The position numbers were made by a program, and so were the translations under genes. This document shows positions 1 to 7,028 of a stretch of 7,534 bases of DNA, in pieces. Source of the stretch: Bacteroidota bacterium (GTDB lineage: Bacteria; Bacteroidota; Bacteroidia; UBA7662); NCBI GenBank assembly GCA_016868485.1, contig VGGT01000089.1:1-7534 (forward strand), written 5' to 3'. The notes under the pieces were generated by a model, which had not been told where the DNA came from, did no database searches, and saw nothing but the letters and a program-made list of their open reading frames with translations. Each line of letters starts with the position of its first letter. Within the stretch, counting starts at the first letter, position 1.

Positions 1-2979
1 CATGGTGAGGAGCGGGCGGGCATAAATACTGAGTGGATGGGCGCTCCAGAGCACCAAATCGGCCTGCTTACCAACCTCGATGCTTCCTACTTTGTGGTCA
101 ATATGCAAGGCCCGGGCCGGGTTGATGGTCACCGTATTCAGCGCCTGCTCCTCCGTGAGTCCACCATACTTGATTGTTTTGGCCGCCTCTTGGTTTAACC
201 GACGAGCCATCTCAGCATCGTCGGAGTTGATGGCAACATTCACGCCTACACGTTGAAGAATGGCCGCATTGTAGGGAATGGCGTCGATGACCTCATATTT
301 ATAAGCCCACCAATCGGCGAAACTGCTTGCCGTTACCCCGTGGTTCTTCATCTTATCGGCCACTTTGTAGCCTTCCAGAATGTGCGTGAAGGTATTCACT
401 TTAAACCCGAGCGAATCGGCCACCTTCATCAGCATATTGATTTCACTTTGCACATAGCTGTGGCAGGTGATGAAACGCTCGGCTTTCAGAATCTCCACAA
501 GCGCATCGAGCGTGAGATCACGTCGGGTGGTTTGGGGTTGCGATTTCCGTCGCTCCTCATATTCCCGTGCCCTAAGGAAGCCATCCATCATGACCTGTTC
601 CACACCCATTCGGGTTTGGGGGAACCGAACCACTTGCCGATCACCCCAGTTGGCCTGTTTGACGTTTTCACCGAGTGCAAATTTGATGAAGCCGGGGGCT
701 CCGCGAAATTTTAAGGCATCGGGGTGGGTTACCCCCCAGCGCATCTGCACAATCGCGCTTTGTCCGCCTATCGAATTGGCCGACCCGTGCAAGAGCTGGG
801 CCGTGGTGACCCCACCCGCCAATTGCCGGTAGATGTTCACGTCGTCGGGGTTGAGCACATCGCCTATGCGAACCTCCGCCGTGATGCTCCGGGTGCCCTC
901 GTTCACCCCCCTACTGATTGCGATGTGGCTGTGCTCATCGATAATCCCTGGAGTGAGGTGAAGACCCTTCCCGTCGCGCACGCTGAATTCGACACCCTTA
1001 CCAAACAAAAGCGCAGGGTCCGATGCACCCGTTTTTTGAACTGCCAATATTTTACCATCGCGCACAGCCACATCGGCCTCCTTGATCACCCCCGCCGCGC
1101 TGCTGGTCCACACCGTAGCCCCCTTAATGAGGATGTTGGTCGGACGTGGGGGCGTCTCATGCCCTAAGTCGGCAAATGGGTAGCGCATGATCTCGGCGGG
1201 CAAGGCTGGGGTTTGCTTCGGCTTCTTGGTGGTGGTGTCGGCCTGGTGGGGGGCTATGGAGTCGAATTCGAGTCGCCAGATACTGCCGTCGGGCAGCTCC
1301 AAGCGTGCGTTTAATCCAGCTACACCATCCCGCCATGCGCTCATGCGCAGCATCTGTGCGTCTAAAAGGCTGCTGTCTTGTGCCGATAAACTCAGAAATC
1401 CCTGTCGGTAGCGCAGGTTCATCGGCACCGACTTTGCCGTATCGCTGCTGCGGAGTCCTACTTCATAGTTGGCGCGACTACCGCCAAGCACAAGCTGGAT
1501 GCCCTTTAGCCGCTCAACCAATTGCGTAGAGGCAGCAGTGGGGACCGATAACCCTTTACCCAAAGCATCCTGGGCGGCCGACTCAATCCGGTTTAGCCGA
1601 TAAATACCCCTCAGATCGACCGCTACTTCCTCTTGGATGTTGTTGTAGGGCTTACCCGACGTCCAGGTTTCAATAATCCGGTTTTCGGGGTCAAAAAGAG
1701 GATGCGAACACACGATGATATTTCCCAAGAATCCCTTTTCGATTTTTCCCATCCACTGATCGGTTCCAAAAAGTCGGGCAGGGGCCAGCGTTAGGGCCTC
1801 CAATGCCGCGGCCGCTGGTAGTCCACGCTCAACAGCCTTGCGCAATCGAGGCAGCAACTCATCCGGTGATTTGAGTCCCTTCCCCGTGATCGCAAAGGGA
1901 ACCCCTGCTCGGTGCACGATGGCCGGGTTGGCGGGGGCCATTTCCCAGTGCATCATGGCCGACAAAGAGGCCTCGCGCGCGTCGAACGGATCCTGAACAT
2001 CCATAGGTTCTGGAAAGGTCAGGGGCAACAAGAGCGCAGCTCCTGTAGCCTTTATTTCTTGTATGTACTGATATTCCTCTCCTGTGCCCGTGGCTATGAA
2101 GGGGAAACCAAATTCTTTGGCAATCGCGGCTACCCGCAACAGGTCGTATTTACGTGGCGTTTCAAACATCTTGGGGAGCGGTGCGGTGCGTTGCATCGCC
2201 TCGAGCACCTGATCGTGTGCTTTACCAACGGCCGACTGTTGCGCATACCACTGCAGGTCGTAGAGTGTTTGCCGCAGCAGAGCGATGCTCCCCATAAGCG
2301 AAGAGGGGTAATCTTGTCGGCTGCTGCCCTTATCGAAGCTGTAGTGTGTACTGGCATTGGGCATCAATAGGGCTGTTCCTTCAGGCCCCTCACAGGTCGC
2401 CACCCAAGCACCTGTGCCGCGCATAATGCCATCGTGTGGATGGGTGAGCACCGCTCCGTATCCGGCTTTTCGCCACTTTTCTGCCTCCTCTGACTTTACC
2501 ACGAACAGCTCAGCAGCGCTTTCGTCGGCCCGAATGGCATCATTGGCATTCCACGCACCCTCCCTTTCGGGCATGAGTACGGGGCCCTCTTCACGGCGCG
2601 AGCCTCTTGGGCTGCGCTGGTTTTTCACAGCCTCCATTCCATAATTGGCCGCTGGCTCGAGAAATGCAGGGTACAGGTATTTTCCTTTGAGATCCAACAC
2701 CCGAGCATCTGCCGGTTGGGATATGTGCTTACCTACCCCTTCAATTCGTCCGTTTCGGATTAAAACAACGCCCTCCTTGATGGTATCACCAGCCGATTTA
2801 ATGACCGTTGCCCCACTCAGGTACCAGGTGGCCGGACGGGTATCCCGAACGCCGTTGAAGGGGAAGTGGGGTTGTGCCTGTGAATAACCTGAAACGCCAA
2901 GAATGATATGAATCAAAATCAGTACCTTTTGGATACTGTTTAGGCCCTTGGAAGTTTTAATGGTGAATGGGTGCGCCAT
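1..2979 (-). CDS. Exported tandem-domain amidohydrolase family protein (C-terminus cut by window edge)
   Basis: All 993 codons from the ATG at 2979 to base 1 are open, and no stop is reached. The start is the only in-frame ATG near the signal peptide; the next Met is residue 115. Residues 1-35 look like a Sec signal peptide: Lys-containing n-region, hydrophobic core about 19-29, probable cleavage after SQA (33-35). No lipobox is seen. Two imidazolonepropionase-like amidohydrolase modules follow, at about 52-445 and 614-993. The second has the TIM-barrel metal signature: PGIIDEHSH (His683, His685), His840 (ITCHS), His866 (FTHILEGYK) and Asp920 (NSDD). KFALGENVK (766-774) may carry a bridging Lys. 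The first module keeps the fold but has PAFLEPAAN (104-112) where D-x-H-x-H belongs. A region of about 160 residues of unknown fold, ending in a Pro/Lys/Thr-rich linker (580-613), joins them. By family, it is a periplasmic metal-dependent hydrolase of amide, peptide or cyclic substrates; the substrate cannot be told. By alignment of the two modules, only about 20-40 residues seem to be missing. Confidence 0.9.
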   Translation of the reverse strand, partial: MAHPFTIKTSKGLNSIQKVLILIHIILGVSGYSQAQPHFPFNGVRDTRPATWYLSGATVIKSAGDTIKEGVVLIRNGRIEGVGKHISQPADARVLDLKGKYLYPAFLEPAANYGMEAVKNQRSPRGSRREEGPVLMPEREGAWNANDAIRADESAAELFVVKSEEAEKWRKAGYGAVLTHPHDGIMRGTGAWVATCEGPEGTALLMPNASTHYSFDKGSSRQDYPSSLMGSIALLRQTLYDLQWYAQQSAVGKAHDQVLEAMQRTAPLPKMFETPRKYDLLRVAAIAKEFGFPFIATGTGEEYQYIQEIKATGAALLLPLTFPEPMDVQDPFDAREASLSAMMHWEMAPANPAIVHRAGVPFAITGKGLKSPDELLPRLRKAVERGLPAAAALEALTLAPARLFGTDQWMGKIEKGFLGNIIVCSHPLFDPENRIIETWTSGKPYNNIQEEVAVDLRGIYRLNRIESAAQDALGKGLSVPTAASTQLVERLKGIQLVLGGSRANYEVGLRSSDTAKSVPMNLRYRQGFLSLSAQDSSLLDAQMLRMSAWRDGVAGLNARLELPDGSIWRLEFDSIAPHQADTTTKKPKQTPALPAEIMRYPFADLGHETPPRPTNILIKGATVWTSSAAGVIKEADVAVRDGKILAVQKTGASDPALLFGKGVEFSVRDGKGLHLTPGIIDEHSHIAISRGVNEGTRSITAEVRIGDVLNPDDVNIYRQLAGGVTTAQLLHGSANSIGGQSAIVQMRWGVTHPDALKFRGAPGFIKFALGENVKQANWGDRQVVRFPQTRMGVEQVMMDGFLRAREYEERRKSQPQTTRRDLTLDALVEILKAERFITCHSYVQSEINMLMKVADSLGFKVNTFTHILEGYKVADKMKNHGVTASSFADWWAYKYEVIDAIPYNAAILQRVGVNVAINSDDAEMARRLNQEAAKTIKYGGLTEEQALNTVTINPARALHIDHKVGSIEVGKQADLVLWSAHPLSIYARPLLTM

Positions 2980-2993
2980 AGGGGAAGGTGGTG

Positions 2994-3001
2994 GATATTT
3001 G
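2994..3001 (+). promoter_or_regulatory. Possible -7 promoter element for the cytochrome gene
   Basis: The octamer GATATTTG matches five of the six fixed positions of the Bacteroidota -7 consensus TAnnTTTG and lies 50 bases before the ATG at 3052. No TTG is seen at the expected distance upstream, so the call is weak. The 72-bp region between the two divergent genes (2980-3051) must hold starts for both. On the minus strand CATTTTTG is a similarly imperfect candidate for the amidohydrolase. Confidence 0.3.
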
Positions 3002-3051
3002 CAGTACGCTTTTTGCGATTGCCAACCAACAAAAATGATAAAAAAAACCCT

Positions 3052-3744
3052 ATGTATACCGGTCTTTTACACACCCACACCCTAGTTGTTTCGCTGTTTT
3101 TGATGATTTACCTCGTCAAAACGATCTTGTTGTTTGCAAAACCCACTCTGCTGGAGTCATTCAGCCGAAAAACACGAATTCTGGAGATCATCGTGAGCAC
3201 CTTGTTTTTATTGACCGGGATTGGAATGGCCCTACAAACGCCATCCGTGAACGTTGGCATTTGGTTTTGGGTGAAGCTGATTGCCGTATTCGCTTCCATT
3301 CCCTTGGCGGTCATAGGGTTTCGCAAGGCCAACAAAGGTATGGCGCTATTATCGCTGCTGTTGATCGTCTACGCCTGGGGCGTATCCGAGACCCGGAGTC
3401 CGCGCATGAAGAAATTAGACTACTTCGGGAGTCTTGGTCCGGCCGAGGCACTCGTTGACGTGAATACAGAAAGGGCTTCGGAACAATACGATCCCGTTCC
3501 CCACGGCAAGGCGCTCTATACCTTCTATTGTGTAGCATGCCACGGTTCCGACGGTGCCTTAGGGGTGGCAGGCGCTAAAAATCTAGCCCACAGCACCTTA
3601 GACCGCGATGCCACCAAATCTTTCATTCGCAAGGGCAAAAATGCGATGCCGGGTTTTGGTAGCGATGTACTCACAGAGGATGAACTGGACGCTTTGGTCG
3701 CTTACTTGAAGGTTAAGATGACCGGGCAGCAGCATCCCCATTGA
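3052..3744 (+). CDS. Membrane-anchored cytochrome c with SirB2-like transmembrane domain
   Basis: The product is 230 residues. I chose the ATG at 3052 rather than an upstream in-frame GTG (2971): that GTG would overlap the divergent gene and add an Arg/Trp-rich stretch unlike the family, while MYTGLLHTH resembles known SirB2-type starts. Four hydrophobic helices lie at about 9-29, 42-61, 68-90 and 96-112. The first two loops that should face the cytoplasm are basic (KPTLLESFSRKTR, RKANK). This predicts both ends in the periplasm, as haem c attachment requires. Residues 151-222 form a class I-type cytochrome c domain: CVACH (160-164) binds haem covalently with His164 as axial ligand, and Met199 in AMPGFG is the likely sixth ligand. 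His7 and His9 near the first helix are notable. The expected role is electron transfer at the inner membrane; the partner is unknown. It converges with murB, 74 bases apart, with no clear terminator between them. Confidence 0.9.
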   Translation: MYTGLLHTHTLVVSLFLMIYLVKTILLFAKPTLLESFSRKTRILEIIVSTLFLLTGIGMALQTPSVNVGIWFWVKLIAVFASIPLAVIGFRKANKGMALLSLLLIVYAWGVSETRSPRMKKLDYFGSLGPAEALVDVNTERASEQYDPVPHGKALYTFYCVACHGSDGALGVAGAKNLAHSTLDRDATKSFIRKGKNAMPGFGSDVLTEDELDALVAYLKVKMTGQQHPH

Positions 3745-3818
3745 AAACGACGATCGTGCGCGCCAACACCCCCCTGCAGCGCAAGACCAGATGTAGGCGC
3801 GAGGCATTTCATGACCCA

Positions 3819-4838
3819 TCAGGCATCCCGAAGCACGTTGACCTCGGGTTCGATCATGATATTGAAGCGTTCAAATACCGATTGGCGGATCTCTGTTGCC
3901 AGCGACCATAGGTCAGCGCCCGATGCACGCCCGTGGTTCACCAGTACGAGCGCGTGTTTATCATAGACCCCGGCATCGCCCCGACGTGCCCCTTTCCACC
4001 CACATTGCTCGATCAACCAAGCCGCCGAAGACTTTACTTGCTCCGATGCCGTCGGAAAGCCTGGCATATCCGGGAACTCAGCTTTTAAGGCATTGTACTG
4101 CCCCGCGGAGAGTATTGGATTTTTAAAAAAACTACCTGCATTACCGATTAATTCCGGATCAGGCAACTTGCTGCCCCTTATTTCAGCCACTAAATCAGCC
4201 AACTCCGCGGGGCTTTTCGGCTCGAGCCCCCTTTTCTGTATCTCGCGTTGCAAAGCATCGTACGACAGGTTCAGTTTGGCTTGTTTCTGCAGGCGCAGGC
4301 GGACGCTGCATACCACAAATGCATCTTTGAAATCTCCCTTAAACACCGAATCGCGGTAGGCGAACCGGCAAGCCCCGGCGTCCATCACCATACGTCCATG
4401 ATCTCGGTGGAAGCCGAGCAGGTCAACAAATACGTCCTTCAACTCAACCCCATAAGCCCCGATATTTTGTACGGGCGATGCACCTACCGTACCCGGAATA
4501 AGCGCCAGGTTTTCCAAGCCGCCATAGCCTCGCTCCACGGTGTAGCGCACCAACTGATGCCAGTTTACCCCTGCGCCCGCCTCCACGACCACCTCAGAAC
4601 CATGATGTTCCTCTTTAATGCCTTGCAAATTGGGATGAATCACTACACGGTTTAGGTCCGAGCAAATGAGCATATTGCTTCCGCCGCCCAGCACCATTAT
4701 GGGGTAGCCCAAGTGTTCAGCCATTTCAAGGGCAGCAGGCACGTCTTCTTCCTTTTCCGCTTCCACAAAATAGCGGACATGAGCCGACACCCTGAACGTA
4801 TTGTGGTGTTGTATATCGAAGTGCTTTTGAACTCTCAT
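3819..4838 (-). CDS. murB: UDP-N-acetylenolpyruvoylglucosamine reductase (MurB, type I)
   Basis: This cytoplasmic FAD enzyme reduces UDP-GlcNAc-enolpyruvate to UDP-N-acetylmuramate with NADPH, the second committed step of peptidoglycan precursor synthesis. At 339 residues it is full length for the E. coli-like type I form. The FAD-binding half carries VLGGGSNML (49-57), GLENLALIPGTVGASPVQN (107-125) and NIGAYG (125-130). YRDSVFK (161-167) holds the conserved substrate-site Tyr and Arg. GNAGSFFKNP (232-241) supplies the catalytic proton donor Ser236. EPEV (330-333) carries the C-terminal catalytic Glu. The insertion after YRDSVFK with the extra Tyr (YDAL, 193-196) fits type I rather than type II. 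The ATG at 4838 gives the usual N-terminus, and no Shine-Dalgarno is visible. It faces the same way as the T9SS gene upstream, but a strong terminator separates them and a -7 element lies just before it, so it is probably transcribed alone. Confidence 0.98.
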   Translation of the reverse strand: MRVQKHFDIQHHNTFRVSAHVRYFVEAEKEEDVPAALEMAEHLGYPIMVLGGGSNMLICSDLNRVVIHPNLQGIKEEHHGSEVVVEAGAGVNWHQLVRYTVERGYGGLENLALIPGTVGASPVQNIGAYGVELKDVFVDLLGFHRDHGRMVMDAGACRFAYRDSVFKGDFKDAFVVCSVRLRLQKQAKLNLSYDALQREIQKRGLEPKSPAELADLVAEIRGSKLPDPELIGNAGSFFKNPILSAGQYNALKAEFPDMPGFPTASEQVKSSAAWLIEQCGWKGARRGDAGVYDKHALVLVNHGRASGADLWSLATEIRQSVFERFNIMIEPEVNVLRDA

Positions 4839-4857
4839 CAGGCATCAAATCGGGGAA

Positions 4858-4865
4858 CAAATCTA
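4858..4865 (-). promoter_or_regulatory. Putative -7 promoter element of murB
   Basis: On the minus strand the octamer reads TAGATTTG, an exact match to the Bacteroidota consensus TAnnTTTG, ending 19 bases before the murB ATG. A start about 7 bases downstream would give a leader of only about a dozen bases. No TTG is seen 17-23 bases upstream, where the preceding gene's terminator hairpin lies instead. Confidence 0.5.
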
Positions 4866-4868
4866 TCT

Positions 4869-4904
4869 AAAAAAAAACCGACACCCCTTTTAGGGTATCG
4901 GTTT
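4869..4904 (-). terminator. Intrinsic terminator of the 662-residue T9SS gene
   Basis: On the minus strand, bases 4904-4893 (AAACCGATACCC) pair with 4886-4875 (GGGTGTCGGTTT) to make a 12-bp stem with one U-G wobble and a 6-base loop. The stem runs into a tract of nine T (4877-4869). On the plus strand the wobble becomes a C-A mismatch and no T-tract follows, so the element acts for minus-strand transcription. It lies 58 bases past the stop codon of the gene at 4962-6950. Confidence 0.9.
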
Positions 4905-4920
4905 ATTGTAGAATTCTCTG

Positions 4921-4944
4921 GGTCTTGAGTTCAACTCGAGAACC
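4921..4944. repeat. Small inverted repeat after the T9SS gene stop
   Basis: GGTCTTGAG (4921-4929) and CTCGAGAACC (4935-4944) can pair over nine base pairs around a 5-base loop, with one bulged A and one G-T pair. It sits between the stop codon at 4962 and the strong terminator. No T-tract follows it, so it is not a terminator itself. It could protect the 3' end of the message or be chance. Confidence 0.35.
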
Positions 4945-4961
4945 AAGGAAGTGCATTCATC

Positions 4962-6950
4962 TTAGCGGTTCACCACCAGACGAAGTGTACGGCTTCCGCC
5001 GAGCATGCTTACACGTACCTGATACAGACCTGCATTCAGACCGCTGATATCGAGTGGCAAGCTTTCCTTCATTCCCGCAATTTGGCTGCTTTGAGCAGCC
5101 ACCAATCGGCCCGTCATGTCTAATATTTCGCAAGAAACTTTACCCGCTGGTCTTTCAGCAGCGATATCGAGCATGGCATAATCACCCTGAGCCGGGTTGG
5201 GATACAAATTCAAACGAACATCAGAGGCCAGTTCTTGTACGGATACACCGGAAGATGCACGTCCGAAGTTCATGAACATTCTCATGGCGTTTCCGTTGTT
5301 GTACCACTGATCGGTATATAGTACTGACACAAACCAAGGCATGGTAAACGTAAGGTCGTCGAGGAAACGAATGCGATTCGCGCCATTATTGGAGAACATT
5401 TCAGCAACCAACCAATGGTCTCCTTGCTCCACAACACGGTCTTGAGGTGAACCAAACAAATTGGCAGGGAAAGGAACCACAATAAAACCACGGGCAATGT
5501 CTTGTGATGTGATGGTATACACATCGCTTTCAAACAAAACAGTCGTTAAATCGCCAGGCAGTCCATCAGCACCAGGGGTACGGACTGTAAACACCACCGA
5601 AGACCCAGCTTGGGTGCCATTAGTGCCTGTTTGAAGGTATGCGGTAGCACTGGTTACTGTATCAGCAGTTAGAATCTCAAACAAATTGCCCAAAGAAACC
5701 TGTTGGGCCGCAGGACTGCCCCATTGTCCCGTTCCGGAAAAGGATTGAGACACCGGTGCAATTACAGAAGGAGAAAATGCCGAGTCCGTAATCGCAAACT
5801 GCCTCGATGCACTGTTATTCAACGTATAGGCGTCGGTACTGTCGGCCGTTACATTGAACGTCACATTCATGTTGGCAACGGTGGTGGCAGGGAAAATAGT
5901 GTTTAGACTAATCAACTGCTCATTGCCAGGAGCCAAAGTAGGTATGGACGCCGAACTGGTGTAGAGTGGTGCACCGCCTGAAGTACGGGTCGCATTAACC
6001 GTTAAGGTAACATTGGTCTGTGCTGAGGTCCCTACGTTACGCACCAAAGCCTGGAAAACCACGCCGCCCGTATTCGGGGCAGGCACCATTCCATATTCCT
6101 GGAAGCGACCATTGGTGGTATCGGGTAGAAAAATTGACTGAACCAAAGCCAAATCATGGTTGGGCGCCTGGGTTATTTTCACATCGTCAATCTGCCAAAA
6201 ATAGTAGTCGCCATGGAACAGGAAGGCGATTTTGGCATTGGCAGCACCGCCGATATAATCCGAAACATTCACACGGATGAGCGAATTGCGCGCAGAAGCC
6301 TGGTTCACCGCGATGCCCGAATTAAGGGTTAACGTATCGCCCCAAGTGGCACCGCCATCCGTTGAAAACAACACATAAGTTGCAGGCTGCGCTTGGCTGG
6401 TAGGACCGGCAAAACGACGGTAGTACTGATAAAACTCTAAGTTTAAAAAAGGATATTGCGCCGCATTAAAACTTGGGCTGATGAGCATTCCTCTATGAGG
6501 GGCAGGGAAAATGCCCTGTCCAAATGCACCTTGCACACCATTATTGTCGAGCCAATCCGAGTCAAATACCATAAAGCCATTGGCAGGTGTTGACGATTGC
6601 ACAGTTAGGTTGGCCGTACCATAGGCCCCACGAGAACCCGTACCCGTGTTGGGTGTGGTAGCCGGACCGCGGTACTCCCATACACCTGTGGTATCGGGTG
6701 TTGTTCCGAGATTAAGACCCTCAAATCCCTGATTGGTCCAAGAAGACGCACCGGCAGAAAAGTCATCCTGAAAGATAATCGTATTTTCAGGCGTTGCAGA
6801 AGGAGAAACGGGGCGATCATGCTGTTCCAAAGTGGCATCCATACCACGGAGGTAAGGCAGCGGCTGAGCAGTTCGAACGCTTTGCTGGGCAAAAGCAACA
6901 GAGGCTGAGAAACCCATGGCCAATGCAAGAGGTAAAATTCTGATGTTCAT
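4962..6950 (-). CDS. Secreted T9SS type A sorting domain protein with choice-of-anchor/MAM-like N-terminal domain
   Basis: The product is 662 residues. Residues 1-21 are a clear Sec signal peptide ending in VAFA before QQ. About 58-260 resemble the jelly-roll (choice-of-anchor J or MAM-like) domains of Bacteroidota surface proteins: FQDDFSAG, GMLISPSF, LEFYQYY, LFSTDGGATW and, near its end, FWQIDDVKI. About 264-390 look like a CARDB or Ig-like beta-sandwich (ALVRNVGTSAQTNVTLTVN, then DSTDAYTLNNSA). About 400-565 form a further beta-rich module shared with the adjacent gene. About 578-662 are a type A sorting domain: LNLYPNP (580-586), ILDMTGRLV (609-617), LDISGLNAGLYQVRV (633-647) and a basic end. 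By family this domain sends the protein through the outer membrane and is then cleaved. No catalytic motif is recognised; adhesion or carbohydrate binding is a guess. The gene has its own promoter and terminator. Confidence 0.93.
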   Translation of the reverse strand: MNIRILPLALAMGFSASVAFAQQSVRTAQPLPYLRGMDATLEQHDRPVSPSATPENTIIFQDDFSAGASSWTNQGFEGLNLGTTPDTTGVWEYRGPATTPNTGTGSRGAYGTANLTVQSSTPANGFMVFDSDWLDNNGVQGAFGQGIFPAPHRGMLISPSFNAAQYPFLNLEFYQYYRRFAGPTSQAQPATYVLFSTDGGATWGDTLTLNSGIAVNQASARNSLIRVNVSDYIGGAANAKIAFLFHGDYYFWQIDDVKITQAPNHDLALVQSIFLPDTTNGRFQEYGMVPAPNTGGVVFQALVRNVGTSAQTNVTLTVNATRTSGGAPLYTSSASIPTLAPGNEQLISLNTIFPATTVANMNVTFNVTADSTDAYTLNNSASRQFAITDSAFSPSVIAPVSQSFSGTGQWGSPAAQQVSLGNLFEILTADTVTSATAYLQTGTNGTQAGSSVVFTVRTPGADGLPGDLTTVLFESDVYTITSQDIARGFIVVPFPANLFGSPQDRVVEQGDHWLVAEMFSNNGANRIRFLDDLTFTMPWFVSVLYTDQWYNNGNAMRMFMNFGRASSGVSVQELASDVRLNLYPNPAQGDYAMLDIAAERPAGKVSCEILDMTGRLVAAQSSQIAGMKESLPLDISGLNAGLYQVRVSMLGGSRTLRLVVNR

Positions 6951-6978
6951 TAATTGAATATTTTGGTTAAAGATTATG

Positions 6979-7006
6979 CAAATATAAGACGAAAAGGAAT
7001 CAAAAA
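6979..7006 (-). promoter_or_regulatory. Putative promoter of the 662-residue T9SS gene
   Basis: On the minus strand TATATTTG (6986-6979) matches the Bacteroidota -7 consensus TAnnTTTG exactly. TTTTTG (7006-7001) upstream could be the -33 element, although the 14-base gap is shorter than usual. Transcription would start near 6972, leaving an AT-rich leader of about 22 bases with no Shine-Dalgarno before the ATG at 6950. The 78-base gap between the two T9SS genes is otherwise AT-rich and shows no terminator hairpin. Confidence 0.6.
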
Positions 7007-7028
7007 GACCTAATATGCCTTCAAACGA

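Noticed and set aside
253..2887. Several open frames on the plus strand (for example 253-714, 724-1167, 1912-2370, 2357-2644)
   Set aside because: They lie entirely opposite the continuous 993-codon amidohydrolase frame, have unnatural composition and show no recognisable family.
2981..2994. GGGGAAGGTGGTGG as a purine-rich ribosome binding site
   Set aside because: It is not placed before any credible plus-strand start. It lies 58 bases before the cytochrome ATG and only looks Shine-Dalgarno-like by chance.
2971..3051. Upstream GTG start for the cytochrome protein
   Set aside because: It would overlap the start of the divergent amidohydrolase gene and add a basic, Trp-rich stretch before a natural SirB2-like MYTGLLHTH start.
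3759..3801. CGCGCC/GGCGCG inverted repeat between the cytochrome gene and murB as a bidirectional terminator
   Set aside because: The arms are only 6 bp with a loop of about 31 bases, and no T-tract lies on either side.
3896..4655. Plus-strand open frames opposite murB
   Set aside because: They are shadows of the full-length, motif-complete murB frame.
5282..5533. Minus-strand 83-codon frame inside the T9SS gene
   Set aside because: It is an alternate frame of a well-supported coding region with no family features of its own.
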